A stretch of 64,000 bases of DNA from Synechococcus sp. JA-2-3B'a(2-13) (lineage in GTDB: Bacteria > Cyanobacteriota > Cyanobacteriia > Thermostichales > Thermostichaceae): the NCBI RefSeq assembly GCF_000013225.1, contig NC_007776.1, positions 143,277-207,276 of the forward strand, written 5' to 3'. Numbering within the stretch: the first letter of the stretch is position 1; each line of letters begins with the position of its first letter. The notes beneath the pieces were generated by a model, which did not search any database, was not told the origin of the DNA, and was given only the letters and a program-made list of their open reading frames with translations. Positions 41,615-50,903 of this stretch are shown here, one piece after another. The position numbers were made by a program, and so were the translations under genes.

Positions 41615-42733
41615 CTAGCGATAAGGCTGCAGGGATTGCAGCAGGTGGAGCACGGTGAAAATGCCGATACCCAGCAGGACGACGGATCCCACCAGGTAGC
41701 TGCTGGCATTGGAGCGCTGCTCTTCCAAGAGGGCTTCAGGGGATTTGGGGGCAATCATAAACCTTTCCCCAGAAAGGGGTTTTCGGATCACGGGATCCCC
41801 TGCCTCAAAACGCACCTGCCCCATGGTAAACGCCATCGCATCCACCGGAATCACCCATTCCTTATAGATAAAAGCTCGGGTGGAGCGATTTTCTGTTCTC
41901 ACTCCGGAAAGGTAGCGCTTGAGATTGAAGTTGAACCGGCTGGGCCCTTTTCCTGGAAAAATATGCTCATCCACAACCGACATAGCCTCTATCTCCGCAC
42001 CTGTGGGATCCACCCTCACCCTTCCAGTTTCGTCTTCGATGAAAAAAGGGATCTGGCGAACCACCGAGTGAAGGGTTTCGTCTCTCGTTCTCGTCTCTCT
42101 TTCAAGGAGATATTCCCGACCTGTGCTCGGATCGTAATACACGTTGGCGTAGTGTTTTTGGGGAGAGCTTACTTCGGAAAACGGCGATTTTTGAGGATAG
42201 CCTGGAGAGCCAAGCTGCTGGGGGTAGCCAGGGTTGGGCTTTTGTGGAAAAGAATTAGAGTAGTCGGGATCAACCCTTTTCTGAAAAGAACCGGAGTCAG
42301 AGTAGCCCAAGCCGGGCTTTTTCCCGACCATCTCCCCCGGATAGGATTTTGCTCGGGATCCCAAGCGTAGAGCGTTCTGATATTCGCCTTCGCTGATCCG
42401 TTCGCTATACGCTACATCGCCTCGGCTATTCAAATACCTTCGATAGCATTCGATCTCGTCATACTCCCAAGAGATCTCAGACTTGTAGTAGACGCAAGGC
42501 TGTCGCGAAAGTTCCGATACCAAAGGCCGATCGCACACAACCCTGCCGTAAACTTGAGCCAAGTTTGCTCCTTTTGCCTGGGGGTTGGTCTGACCGAGAT
42601 GGCGAAGCTCGGCTATCTTGAGCAACCGAGTTGCAGAGAGCTGTTGAACCAACCTTTGGGAGCGCAAATACTCAACAAACGAAAACAGAGAGGCAGGAAG
42701 ACAAAGCAGACCAAGCAGCATCAGCCAGTTCAT
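41615..42733 (-). CDS. GIDE-domain membrane protein
   Basis: A 372-residue protein with a hydrophobic N-terminal helix (MNWLMLLGLLCLPASLFSFV) and a C-terminal helix (SSYLVGSVVLLGIGIFTVLH). Between them is a GIDE (MUL1-like) domain: VYGRVVCDRPLVSELSRQPC, YYKSEISWEYDEIE, then VRVDPTGAEIEA and EWVIPVDAMAFTMGQV. In eukaryotes GIDE precedes a RING E3 ligase on mitochondria; no RING finger is present here. A low-complexity insert (about residues 135-205, rich in S, P, G, Y, including PNPGYPQQLGSPGYPQ) interrupts the domain. ATG 42733 has AAGGAAGG upstream; the same frame continues upstream into the tnpB remnant and is not coding. Function unknown. Confidence 0.75.
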   Translation of the reverse strand: MNWLMLLGLLCLPASLFSFVEYLRSQRLVQQLSATRLLKIAELRHLGQTNPQAKGANLAQVYGRVVCDRPLVSELSRQPCVYYKSEISWEYDEIECYRRYLNSRGDVAYSERISEGEYQNALRLGSRAKSYPGEMVGKKPGLGYSDSGSFQKRVDPDYSNSFPQKPNPGYPQQLGSPGYPQKSPFSEVSSPQKHYANVYYDPSTGREYLLERETRTRDETLHSVVRQIPFFIEDETGRVRVDPTGAEIEAMSVVDEHIFPGKGPSRFNFNLKRYLSGVRTENRSTRAFIYKEWVIPVDAMAFTMGQVRFEAGDPVIRKPLSGERFMIAPKSPEALLEEQRSNASSYLVGSVVLLGIGIFTVLHLLQSLQPYR

Positions 42734-42860
42734 AAAGGCCTTCCTTTCCGGGGGTGGGAGTGAAGTTGGCCTCATGCTAGCAGTTACCTGTGAAACAGGA
42801 TTTAAGAGAAGTTTAAGGCAATCCCGAATGCGGGCAGTTCCAAACTTTACCAAGAAGCTA

Positions 42861-43423
42861 GGCCTGAAGCCCCGCCCTTCCAGGACGGCTTTTGCCCTGT
42901 TAGACCTGCGATAAGATACACCCACGCTGGTCAGAGAAGCCAAACTCCTCAACGCCACTCCAGCGCAGTACCAAGCCTTGGATGACAGAGTACACCGGCC
43001 AGGTGGTGGGGCTGGATGTGGGCGACAGCAGTGGGCAAGCTGTGCCGTGTCTCCAGTTTTTGCGTCGTGCCGAAAGGAGATTGAAGCAACAGCAAAGAAG
43101 ACTGAGCAGAAAGTTAGGCCCACGGCCCGCTGGCGTGAATAGGAAGGGGGTAAAACCTCAATACAGCAACTACCACAAGTAGAGGAAGCGGCTTGGCGAG
43201 GTACACTTCAACCAAATCAAAGTCTGGCGCCAGCGTAGAGACCGGGTTATTGAGCTAGCCCAGTGTGTGGGAATGTCTCACGACATTGTGGTTTATGAGG
43301 ACTTGCAGGTGCAGAACTTGGTGAGAAATCACCACTTGGCCAAGTCTTTCACGCTAGCGGCGCGGAGCGCTTGGGGGAACGACTGGGGAGATAGGCACCG
43401 CCGTCGTGGAGGGGAAACCTGAT
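42861..43423 (+). pseudogene. Decayed tnpB (IS200/IS605 type)
   Basis: An N-terminal fragment (EAKLLNATPAQYQALD, 42931-42978) is joined by a large deletion to VVGLDVG (RuvC-I with its aspartate). Next come FLRRAERRLKQQQRRLSRKL, an in-frame TAG at 43180-43182, RKRLGEVHFNQIKVWRQRRD, and VVYEDLQVQNLVRNHHLAKS (RuvC-II with its glutamate). Reading then ends at a TGA near 43421; RuvC-III and the zinc finger are lost. A GC-rich hairpin (GCCCCGCCCTTCCAGGACGG) lies at the left end. So the gene is truncated at both ends and has a nonsense codon; not functional as protein. It separates the GIDE gene from the response regulator. Confidence 0.85.
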
Positions 43424-43485
43424 ACAGCTAAGTGCTGTCGCAGAACCAGGAACCAGAATCCTTGCTCTTTGGGGCGGGGGGCATG

Positions 43486-44178
43486 TCAATCGCGCAACAC
43501 GTAGCCTACCCCGCGCACCGTCTGGATAAGGCGCTTCTCCCCTGGGCCTTCGATCTTGAGGCGCAAGTAGCGAATATAGACCTCGATGATATTGGAGTCG
43601 CCCGTGAAGTCGCAGCCCCACACATGCTCTAAGATCTGTTGGCGGGTGAGCACCTGACGGGGGTGTTCCATCAAGTAGCGCAACAGGTCGTATTCTTTGG
43701 CCGTCAGCTCCACCTGTCGCTCTCCCCGGGTTACCTCCCGCGTTACGGGATCCAGAATCAGATCCATGAACACCAACTGGCCGTCGCGGGATCGCCTTGG
43801 CTGCCGCAAATAGATCCGTATCCGAGACAGCAGCTCCTGAATGCTGAAGGGTTTGACCACGTAATCATCCGCCCCGGCATCCAACCCCGCTGCTCGATCC
43901 GACACCTCATCTCTGGCGGTCATCAACACCACCGGCACGCGGTTGCCCGTTGAGCGCAGTCGCCGACAAATTTCCAAACCTGAGATGCCGGGCAACATCC
44001 AGTCCAACAGCACCAAGTCGGGGTTTTGGTCGCAGGCTGCCCTCAACCCGGCCATGCCATCGCTGGCTACGCTGACTCGATATCCCTCACAGGTCAGCTC
44101 CGTTTCCACAAAACGAGCCAGCTTAGCTTCATCTTCGATCACCAGAATGTGGGCAGAAGAGGGTTCAGGCTCTGGCAT
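43486..44178 (-). CDS. OmpR-family response regulator
   Basis: A 230-residue two-component regulator. The receiver domain (residues 9-125) has HILVIEDEAKLARF, the phosphoacceptor aspartate in DLVLLDWMLPG, VVLMTARDEV and the lysine in DYVVKPFS. The winged-helix domain follows, with TAKEYDLLRYLMEHPRQVLT and DSNIIEVYIRYLRLKIE typical of OmpR/PhoB-type DNA binding. No histidine kinase is adjacent, so the signal is unknown. ATG 44178 is used instead of a TTG at 44199. It differs from RpaA/RpaB by its receiver sequence and belongs to another cyanobacterial subgroup. Confidence 0.9.
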   Translation of the reverse strand: MPEPEPSSAHILVIEDEAKLARFVETELTCEGYRVSVASDGMAGLRAACDQNPDLVLLDWMLPGISGLEICRRLRSTGNRVPVVLMTARDEVSDRAAGLDAGADDYVVKPFSIQELLSRIRIYLRQPRRSRDGQLVFMDLILDPVTREVTRGERQVELTAKEYDLLRYLMEHPRQVLTRQQILEHVWGCDFTGDSNIIEVYIRYLRLKIEGPGEKRLIQTVRGVGYVLRD

Positions 44179-44385
44179 ACGCTCTCTTGCTGAATCCAAG
44201 GAAGACGCCGAAAAACTTGCTCATTGCCCCCAAGCATATCTCAACCGTATGGATTGGCAGTCGAGATGACTGAATCCGTCCCAGCCTGCAACAGCCTTGT
44301 GGAATTGCCTGGGGTTGATATCAGCAAGTGCTTTGAGTTATTCAAAAGGCATTCATGTACCTTATCACCATGAGTATCCTCAGCC

Positions 44386-45159
44386 ATGACCCTCTCTCCT
44401 GTTCGGCTCACCCCGCCCCTACCTCCCATTCGATGGGAAAAACTGCCGGAAGACTTTCCCTTGCCGGATGAGCCTGTGGAAAGCACCTTACAGCCCCTTT
44501 TGGCTGCTGCTCTGCGTGAGGCATTGGAACTCGCTCAGATGATCCCTGCCCAGGCTTTGATCGCCTCCAACTTTGGCCTTTGCAGCACTGTCGGGGACAA
44601 GGTGGTGGTGAAAGCCCCCGACTGGGTTTATGTGCCCGCAGTACAGCCGATTCCCGAAGGAGAGATCCGCCGCAGCTATACCCCCCACCTAGAAGGGGAT
44701 CCCCCGGCGATTGTGATGGAATTCATCTCCGAAACCGAGGGCGGCGAGTACTCCATCAATCCCCACTATCCCTATGGAAAATGGTATTTCTACGAGCGCA
44801 TTTTGCAGGTGCCTGTCTATGTAATCTTTCATCCCAAAACCGGTGAGCTGGATGTCTACCGCCTGGAGAATGGCCGCTATACCCCTGTATCGGCGGATGA
44901 AAACCGTCGCTACTGGATCCCGGAGATTGGCTTGTTTTTGGGGGTGTGGCGGGGACAAAAAGCCGAGACCAAAGCCAACTGGTTGCGGTGGTGGACTGCC
45001 GATGGGAATTTGCTCCTATGGGGAATCGAACAGGTAGAGCAGGAGCGGCAGCGGGCCGAAGCGGCAGAAGCAGCCCTCGAACAGGCCCGTCTGGAACAGC
45101 AGCGCCTAGCCGCGAAATTGCGGGAGTTGGGCGTGGATCCCGAGGCAATAGCCGATTGA
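44386..45159 (+). CDS. Uma2 family (DUF820) putative endonuclease
   Basis: A 257-residue protein of the Uma2 family, a PD-(D/E)XK-fold group hugely expanded in cyanobacteria and often near mobile DNA. The fold markers are KAPDWVYVPAVQP, AIVMEFISETEGGEY and YERILQVPVYVIFHPKTGEL. The C-terminal 45 residues are a coiled coil (RAEAAEAALEQARLEQQRLA). Activity in vivo is not known. No partner gene is adjacent; the convergent glycosyltransferase ends eight bases beyond. Confidence 0.85.
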   Translation: MTLSPVRLTPPLPPIRWEKLPEDFPLPDEPVESTLQPLLAAALREALELAQMIPAQALIASNFGLCSTVGDKVVVKAPDWVYVPAVQPIPEGEIRRSYTPHLEGDPPAIVMEFISETEGGEYSINPHYPYGKWYFYERILQVPVYVIFHPKTGELDVYRLENGRYTPVSADENRRYWIPEIGLFLGVWRGQKAETKANWLRWWTADGNLLLWGIEQVEQERQRAEAAEAALEQARLEQQRLAAKLRELGVDPEAIAD

Positions 45160-45167
45160 GGGCTCTC

Positions 45168-46349
45168 CTAGTAGGTGCGCCCGCGCCAAGAGCGGGGCCG
45201 GCTGAGGGCAGATAGGATTATCCGCAGAACGGCCAAGGGATCCGCCAGAGGCGACATCCAGAACGTCCAAGGGGGATCCTGATAGGAGCCGCGAATGCCC
45301 AGCAGTACACCTAAGCGCAGAATCAGTAAGCCTAGGTTAAGCCCCAGCAGCACCTGCTCCGTCAGGGAAAAGGGAAACCCCATCCCGGCTTTGCCCAACA
45401 GCCCTACAACCACCGGCCCAGGGATCCCTTGGGTGAGGACGAGGAGAGCTATATCCCCCCACAACTGGGCCACAGGGGTGGCATCTTTCAAATCGAGGGA
45501 TCGGCCCCACTCTCGCCAAGTTTCGCCAAAAGAAGTGTACATGCGCACCTTGAGCAGGTGCCGACCGTCGTAAAAAGCTACTTTAAAGCCGGCTGCCGCA
45601 ATCTGCCGCACCAGGGTCACATCGTCACAAAATGAAGCCCGCGCCACTGTGTAGCCATTCATCGCTTCCAGCACCGACCGGCGCACTAGCATACATTGCC
45701 CATTGGCCATCGTCCGTTCCGGCAGGGTGGCGGTGTCTCCGGCGGCCCCGTAGCGGTAGATCAGGGTCACCAAAAGAGCCGGCTGCAGCCAGCCTTCCCC
45801 CCAGTGCTGCAGGATAAACTGCGGTGCCAGGGTGATCAGATCCAGACCTTGGGCCTGGGCAGTTTCCAGCAGGCGCTCCACCAATCCTGGCTGGGGACGG
45901 GTATCGGCATCAATGCCCAGGATCCACTCAGAGGCCGGATCCGACTGGAGAAATCCATAGTGCAAGGCCCAGGGGCGCCCCACCCATCCGTTGGGCAAGG
46001 GATCGTCGGTTACCAGACGGAAGCGCGGATCCCGCTTGGCCATCTGCAGCACTTTTTCGGGGGTGCCATCTTGAGAGCGGCTGTCCACCACCAGCACCTC
46101 CCGCAGTACGGAGCTCTGTTGGTGCAATCCTTCTAGGCAGGGATCGATGCGCTCGGCTTCGTTGAGGGTGGGCAACAACACGCTGACCAAGCCCGGCTGC
46201 AAAGGGATCCCAGGCTGACCGGGAGGCAGAGGGGAAGGGCGCCGCAAAGAGGGCAGCAGCCGCGCCAGCAGCACCGCCAGCATCGGCACTTGCATAACCA
46301 ATAGGCTCAGGGCGGCAGCATCTCCGGCCCAAGCAGGGATCCCGTTCAT
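45168..46349 (-). CDS. Family 2 glycosyltransferase, CruG-like
   Basis: A 393-residue membrane glycosyltransferase. After an N-terminal hydrophobic segment the GT-A domain has VSVLLPTLNEAERI, LVVDSRSQDGTPE, the DxD-like GIDADTRPQPG and an acceptor-site region RASFCDDVTLVRQIA. Two or three hydrophobic helices end the protein. Overall it resembles cyanobacterial CruG, the enzyme linking a sugar to myxol (2'-O-glycosylation of carotenoids), but a hopanoid or cell-wall lipid role is possible. ATG 46349 (MNGIPAWAG) has weak ribosome-site support; the frame is open further upstream. Confidence 0.7.
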   Translation of the reverse strand: MNGIPAWAGDAAALSLLVMQVPMLAVLLARLLPSLRRPSPLPPGQPGIPLQPGLVSVLLPTLNEAERIDPCLEGLHQQSSVLREVLVVDSRSQDGTPEKVLQMAKRDPRFRLVTDDPLPNGWVGRPWALHYGFLQSDPASEWILGIDADTRPQPGLVERLLETAQAQGLDLITLAPQFILQHWGEGWLQPALLVTLIYRYGAAGDTATLPERTMANGQCMLVRRSVLEAMNGYTVARASFCDDVTLVRQIAAAGFKVAFYDGRHLLKVRMYTSFGETWREWGRSLDLKDATPVAQLWGDIALLVLTQGIPGPVVVGLLGKAGMGFPFSLTEQVLLGLNLGLLILRLGVLLGIRGSYQDPPWTFWMSPLADPLAVLRIILSALSRPRSWRGRTY

Positions 46350-46502
46350 GCCAGTTCTAACCTGTAAGGGAAAAGTGTCCAAGAATGCTTGCAAGAGAAG
46401 CCCAGGGAGGACAAACTCATACTCATGGTGATTTAGCAATTCAAAATCAGTCTGGTTGCATCGTGCCTGTGCCCATCCCCCCTCAAACCTGCCGGGCTCT
46501 TC

Positions 46503-46850
46503 ATGGATGTCTTCATCCGGCTCAGCCACAAGGGATCCCCTGTTACAGTTGTGAAATTGCACAGTGAAAGGCTCAACGCCGCGATTGCCCGCGAGGTACG
46601 GAAAGAGCTAAGCCAAATTCTCACCGAGAAACCGGGACATTTCTTGTTGGATCTTAGTCAGGTTAGCCTGATCGACAGCATGGGGTTGTCGGTTCTGGTT
46701 TGGGCGCATCGCCATTGCCGCACTTTAGGCTATCAACTCAAGTTCTGCAGCCTGCAGGAGCAGGTCAAGCTGCTCTTCTCCATCACCGGCTTGGATGCCA
46801 TTTACGAAATCTACCCCTCTGTAGAAAAGGCGCTTGAGTCTTTTCCGTAG
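46503..46850 (+). CDS. STAS-domain anti-sigma factor antagonist
   Basis: A 115-residue single STAS domain like SpoIIAA/RsbV. The key serine loop is SLIDSMGLSVLVWAHR, where a serine in the D-S-M-G motif is the usual phosphorylation target of an anti-sigma kinase. Length and secondary structure fit. No partner kinase or phosphatase gene is adjacent, so its switch partners are unknown. In cyanobacteria such proteins affect stress or motility signalling. Confidence 0.85.
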   Translation: MDVFIRLSHKGSPVTVVKLHSERLNAAIAREVRKELSQILTEKPGHFLLDLSQVSLIDSMGLSVLVWAHRHCRTLGYQLKFCSLQEQVKLLFSITGLDAIYEIYPSVEKALESFP

Positions 46851-46929
46851 CTCTCCCTATCGGGTCAACTGAGAACCGTCAGGGATCAGCTTCTCAACAC
46901 CTGGATTAGCCTAACGGTTGAAAACCCGC

Positions 46930-47754
46930 TCAGGGAGTGGGGTTATCGTTTTGCCTCTCGACCGTCTGGGGCCGGTTCACCTGAGCATAAATCTCTGCTT
47001 GCTGCTGGATTTGCTCCCGAACTTGGGGCGGGGCCAGCCGGGCTGCTTGCTCAAACAGCTCAGGCGCTTTTGCCCGTAGGTTTTCATCGGTGGCGGAGCT
47101 GAGGGCTATGGCTTTGCCCAACACGGGGGTGAAATCACTGGGATCCGCCGCAATCAACTTGTCGTAGAGGACTACAGCTTTCTCAGTCTGGTTGTTGCGG
47201 GCGTAGACAAAGGCCAAGCGCAAACGCACATCATTATCTTCCGGCGCTTCTTCAAGATGCTTCTCCAGCAGGGCAATGGCCTCAGAGGTGCGGCCCAGGG
47301 TTAGCTGCACATCCACCAACTGCTGCAGCACCTGGCGATCTTTGGGATCCCCCTCGTAAAGGATCTGGAGCTGTTCTAATGCCCCTTCAAAATCCCCCGT
47401 ATCCTGCTGGATTTCGGCCAAAAAGGCTCTCAGTTGCCGATTTTCGGGCTCCAGTTCCACCAGCTTCTTCAGCGGCTCAATGGCCCCTTGCGGCTCGTTC
47501 AATTGCAGTTGGGTGTCGATCAACCCCCGCAGGGCAATGGGGTTATCCGGCTCCCGCTCCAGCACGACGCGATAGCCGTCTGCCTGGGCCCGCAGTTGCT
47601 CGGTTACCAGGCTGGCCTCTGGAGATTCGGAAGGCCCGAGGGCCTGGAATAGCGGGCCAAAGGAGAAGCCCAAGAAAGTTACCGTGCCCACCACCAGCAG
47701 CAAAATGTTGAGGAGCTTGCGGGCTGGGGATTCTTGGGGTTTGGACTGAGGCAT
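46930..47754 (-). CDS. TPR-repeat membrane-anchored protein
   Basis: A 274-residue protein. A single N-terminal helix (LLNILLLVVGTVTFLGFSFG) anchors it, and about five tetratricopeptide repeats follow, e.g. GYRVVLEREPDNPIALRGLI, PLKKLVELEPENRQLRAFLA, LQILYEGDPKDRQVLQQLVD and LIAADPSDFTPVLGKAIAL. The C-terminal tail is polar. TPR proteins of this kind act as scaffolds for photosynthetic complex assembly in cyanobacteria and plastids; a specific role cannot be assigned. ATG 47754. Confidence 0.78.
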   Translation of the reverse strand: MPQSKPQESPARKLLNILLLVVGTVTFLGFSFGPLFQALGPSESPEASLVTEQLRAQADGYRVVLEREPDNPIALRGLIDTQLQLNEPQGAIEPLKKLVELEPENRQLRAFLAEIQQDTGDFEGALEQLQILYEGDPKDRQVLQQLVDVQLTLGRTSEAIALLEKHLEEAPEDNDVRLRLAFVYARNNQTEKAVVLYDKLIAADPSDFTPVLGKAIALSSATDENLRAKAPELFEQAARLAPPQVREQIQQQAEIYAQVNRPQTVERQNDNPTP

Positions 47755-47927
47755 AAAGGGCTCGCGCAGAAGACTCCTCTGTACTCTATCATCGGCGCCG
47801 GGGCAGGCTGCGGGGTGAGGTTACCCAATACCCAAAACTTTTGAAAACAGCATCCAAGGGGAGGGCAATGCCGTACTGAATTTAGGTAGTGCTGAATCTT
47901 TTTGCCACCCCTCACTCCCTCTTAACC

Positions 47928-48959
47928 ATGCGGATCACCTGTTACCCCGACAACCTCACCTTGGAAGCCAATCCCCTGCTCACGGTTCTGGAAAATCTGC
48001 TCAAGGCGGGGGTGCGCCATGTCCATGCCTGTGGGGGCAATGCCGCCTGTTCCACCTGTCGCATTCTGATTTTGGAAGGCAGCCAAAACTGCCGCAGCAT
48101 GACCCCTGCCGAGAAGAGGTTGGCCCAACGGCTGGATCTTCCCGTGCATATTCGCCTGGCCTGTCAAACCCGCATCACCGGAGATGTCACCCTGCAGCGG
48201 CTGGTGATCGATAAAGCAGATGTGGAAGTAGCTCAACATCAATTGCAGGCCCATTCGGTCGGCAGCCAAGTCACCGCCGCCATTCTCAGCGCTTCCCTGC
48301 GGGGGACGGCCAACTTCGACGAGGAGAACTTTCCCTACGATGTTGTCTACACCTTGGGTCGCTACTTCGCCCAAATGGGGGCCTTGGTGCAGCAATATGG
48401 GGGAGTACTGGCCAACCAGAGCGGGCTGAGAAGTCTGGCTTTGTTTGGTCTCAAACAACCCGAGCTGGCCGTACAGCAGGCACTGCAGGCGGGATTGGCG
48501 CTTGGACAGTCGGTGGCGGAGTTGAACAGGTGTTTGCGGCAACTCTCCTACCCGCAGGTTAAGCTCACCCTCGGGATCCACTACGGCCCAGTCCTTTTGC
48601 TGCCCCTCGATCCCCAAGATCCGCAGCGGTTGTCCGCCTTCGGGAAGTCGGTTCAGTTTGCCACCTGGCTGGAGTCGGTTGAGGATGTTTCGCAAGGGGG
48701 GGAACAGTCTGAGGAACAGAGCTCCCGGTTGCTCATCTCGGCAGCCGTGTATCGAGCCGTGGAAGGGCAACTCCTGCAGGTGGAGCCTCTTTCGGTGAAA
48801 CCTTTTCCCAACGCCAAACCCATCCGAGTCTATAGGGTGCATCCCAACCCCGTCAGCTTGCCGACTGGCGAGGAGCAAGCTCCAGAAGCAACCAAGCCTG
48901 AACCGCTTGGATGGCTGGAAGCGCTCCGGGAATGGCTACAGGCTTGGTCTCGTTTTTGA
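47928..48959 (+). CDS. 2Fe-2S ferredoxin domain fused to a degenerate nucleotide-cyclase-like domain
   Basis: A 343-residue protein. Residues 1-95 are a plant-type [2Fe-2S] domain with ligands in HACGGNAACSTCRI and, later, RLACQTRITGDV (C-x5-C-x2-C...C). Residues 115-285 look like a class III adenylyl/guanylyl cyclase fold: VTAAILSASLRGTANFDEEN at the first strand, then the helix, LALFG, and LTLGIHYGPVLLLPL near the dimer interface. The two metal-binding aspartates of active cyclases (in FADI and GDG loops) appear replaced by S and by SG. So it is probably a redox sensor rather than a cyclase. ATG 47928 follows a GTG at 47889 that would add 13 residues. Confidence 0.7.
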   Translation: MRITCYPDNLTLEANPLLTVLENLLKAGVRHVHACGGNAACSTCRILILEGSQNCRSMTPAEKRLAQRLDLPVHIRLACQTRITGDVTLQRLVIDKADVEVAQHQLQAHSVGSQVTAAILSASLRGTANFDEENFPYDVVYTLGRYFAQMGALVQQYGGVLANQSGLRSLALFGLKQPELAVQQALQAGLALGQSVAELNRCLRQLSYPQVKLTLGIHYGPVLLLPLDPQDPQRLSAFGKSVQFATWLESVEDVSQGGEQSEEQSSRLLISAAVYRAVEGQLLQVEPLSVKPFPNAKPIRVYRVHPNPVSLPTGEEQAPEATKPEPLGWLEALREWLQAWSRF

Positions 48960-48968
48960 GGGATCCCT

Positions 48969-50750
48969 TCAGGCAAAAACGCCATCCCTTTGCTGAACTT
49001 GGGCCTGCAAATAGGGGATCCCCATCCGGTGGCAGTAGTCGCCGAAGCTCTCGCCAGGACGGCGCTCCTGCTTGTAGACCTGCAGGAGAACTCTCATCAG
49101 CGGCACGATCTGGCTGATGTGTACCCGATCCTGAAACACTTGCGCCAGGCGATCCCCCTGCGGGCTGGCTCCCAGCCAAATCTGGTAGTAGCCATTGGGG
49201 GCGGATCCCACCAATCCCAGTTCCGCCAAGTAGGGTCGGGCACAGCCGTTGGGGCAGCCGGTCATGCGCACCAAAAAGGGCGAATCCTGCAGATCCAGCT
49301 CCTGCAACAGCCGATCCAACTGGCGAACCAGCCCCGGCAAAGCCCGCTCCGACTCGGTAATCGCCAACCCACAGGTGGGCAGGGCAGGGCAGGCCATCGA
49401 CAGCCGCACCAGTTGGGGGATCTCTTCCTTGGAAAGCACCCCGTGGGATTTGAGGATCTGGTTGATGGCATCCCGCTGCTGCTCCGCAATGTCGATGAAA
49501 AGTAAATCCTGAGTGGGGGTCAGCCGCACGTGCAGAGAAAAGGCTTCCACAATCCGGCGCAGCGCCGTTTTGAGCTGCCGCTCTGGGGTGTCCTGGATGC
49601 GGCCATTTTCAATGGAGATGCCCAAAAACCAACGGCCATCCCCCTGCTCGTGCCAGCCTAGGTAGTCGTCGCTGTTGGGGACAAACTTGGGCATGCGCCG
49701 GAAGGGCAACAACTTCTCCCCCAGGTACTGCTCGACCACACGGCGAAACTTGCGGATCCCCCAGTCTCTCACCAAGTATTTCAACCGCGCCTGCTTGCGG
49801 TCGTGCCGGTTGCCGTAGTCCCGCTGTACCGCCAAAACCGCTTGGCAAACCCGATACACCGATTCCGGCGGGGCAAAGCAGAGCTTTTGGGCCAAAAGGG
49901 GCTGGGTTTCTTCCTTGCCGTGGGTACGCCCCATGCCCCCACCCACCACAATGTTGAAGCCCTTCAAGTTGCCCTTGCGATCCGTGAGCACAATCAAGCC
50001 CAAGTCCTGGGAGTACACATCTACCGTGTTTTCCCCGGCTACGGCGATGGCGGTTTTAAACTTGCGGGGCAAATAGACGGGGCCATACAGGGGTTCTGGG
50101 CCCTCTAACCTCACCCCGTTGCCGACAAACTTCTCGGCTTCCACCACTTCCTCATCCACCGGTGGGATGGGAACCGGCTCCCCATCCACCCAGATCTCGT
50201 AGTAGGCAGAGGTCTTCGGAGCCAACAGATCCGCCAGCTTGCGGGCATACTCTTGGGCATAGCGATAGGCAGGGCGATTTTTGTAGGGGGCAACCGGTGC
50301 CATCACGTTGCGGTTGACATCGCCGCAGGCGGCCAGGGTGGATCCCATCTGTTTGAGAATGCTGGCTATGGTGGCCTTGAGGTTTTTCTTGAGGATCCCA
50401 TGCAACTGAAAGGTTTGCCGCGTTGTGGCTCGCAGGGTGCCATTGCCGTACTCATCGGCCAGCCGATCCAGGGTCAAGTAAAGCTGGGGGGGCACGTGTC
50501 CCCCTGGGATGCGGGTGCGCAACATGATGGAATAGGCCCGCTCCAATCCTTCCTGCTTCCGTTGCTGCCGCCGATCCCGGTCATCCTGCTGGTAGGCGCC
50601 ATGGAACTTGAGCACCTGCACCGCCGCCTCGCTGAAATGGGTGGTGTCTTGGGCCAGCTCCTGCTGAAGGGGATCCCGTAGAAAGTGGCTGTCTGCCTTG
50701 ATCTGCTCCACCTTGGAACGCTTGGCCTCGGATGGGATCATGGGGGGCAT
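48969..50750 (-). CDS. sir: Ferredoxin-dependent sulfite reductase
   Basis: A 593-residue assimilatory enzyme that reduces sulfite to sulfide with six electrons from ferredoxin, using sirohaem and a [4Fe-4S] cluster. Cluster cysteines are in CPALPTCGLA (about residue 452) and MTGCPNGCARPY (about 490). LRATTRQTFQLHGILKKNLK and CGDVNRNVMAP are the conserved sirohaem-binding segments. I start at ATG 50750, preceded by CTGGAG; the frame extends upstream but is not conserved. No assimilation partner genes are adjacent. Confidence 0.93.
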   Translation of the reverse strand: MPPMIPSEAKRSKVEQIKADSHFLRDPLQQELAQDTTHFSEAAVQVLKFHGAYQQDDRDRRQQRKQEGLERAYSIMLRTRIPGGHVPPQLYLTLDRLADEYGNGTLRATTRQTFQLHGILKKNLKATIASILKQMGSTLAACGDVNRNVMAPVAPYKNRPAYRYAQEYARKLADLLAPKTSAYYEIWVDGEPVPIPPVDEEVVEAEKFVGNGVRLEGPEPLYGPVYLPRKFKTAIAVAGENTVDVYSQDLGLIVLTDRKGNLKGFNIVVGGGMGRTHGKEETQPLLAQKLCFAPPESVYRVCQAVLAVQRDYGNRHDRKQARLKYLVRDWGIRKFRRVVEQYLGEKLLPFRRMPKFVPNSDDYLGWHEQGDGRWFLGISIENGRIQDTPERQLKTALRRIVEAFSLHVRLTPTQDLLFIDIAEQQRDAINQILKSHGVLSKEEIPQLVRLSMACPALPTCGLAITESERALPGLVRQLDRLLQELDLQDSPFLVRMTGCPNGCARPYLAELGLVGSAPNGYYQIWLGASPQGDRLAQVFQDRVHISQIVPLMRVLLQVYKQERRPGESFGDYCHRMGIPYLQAQVQQRDGVFA

Positions 50751-50903
50751 TGATAATCTCCAGTAAACCGGTCGGAATACTTGTGAATAACAGGCTATCA
50801 CCTCCTTTGAAGAGCGTCCAGTTGGAAAAGTCAGCCTCTTATCCGGGTTTTGTCCCAAACCCGCAAAGCTTGTCATTTGAGTCAGCTGGAGATGTCGGCG
50901 CTG

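Noticed and set aside
41615-43123. Extension of the GIDE gene to 502 codons
   Set aside because: The extra N-terminus runs antisense through the decayed tnpB; ATG 42733 with AAGGAAGG and a membrane helix is the sensible start.
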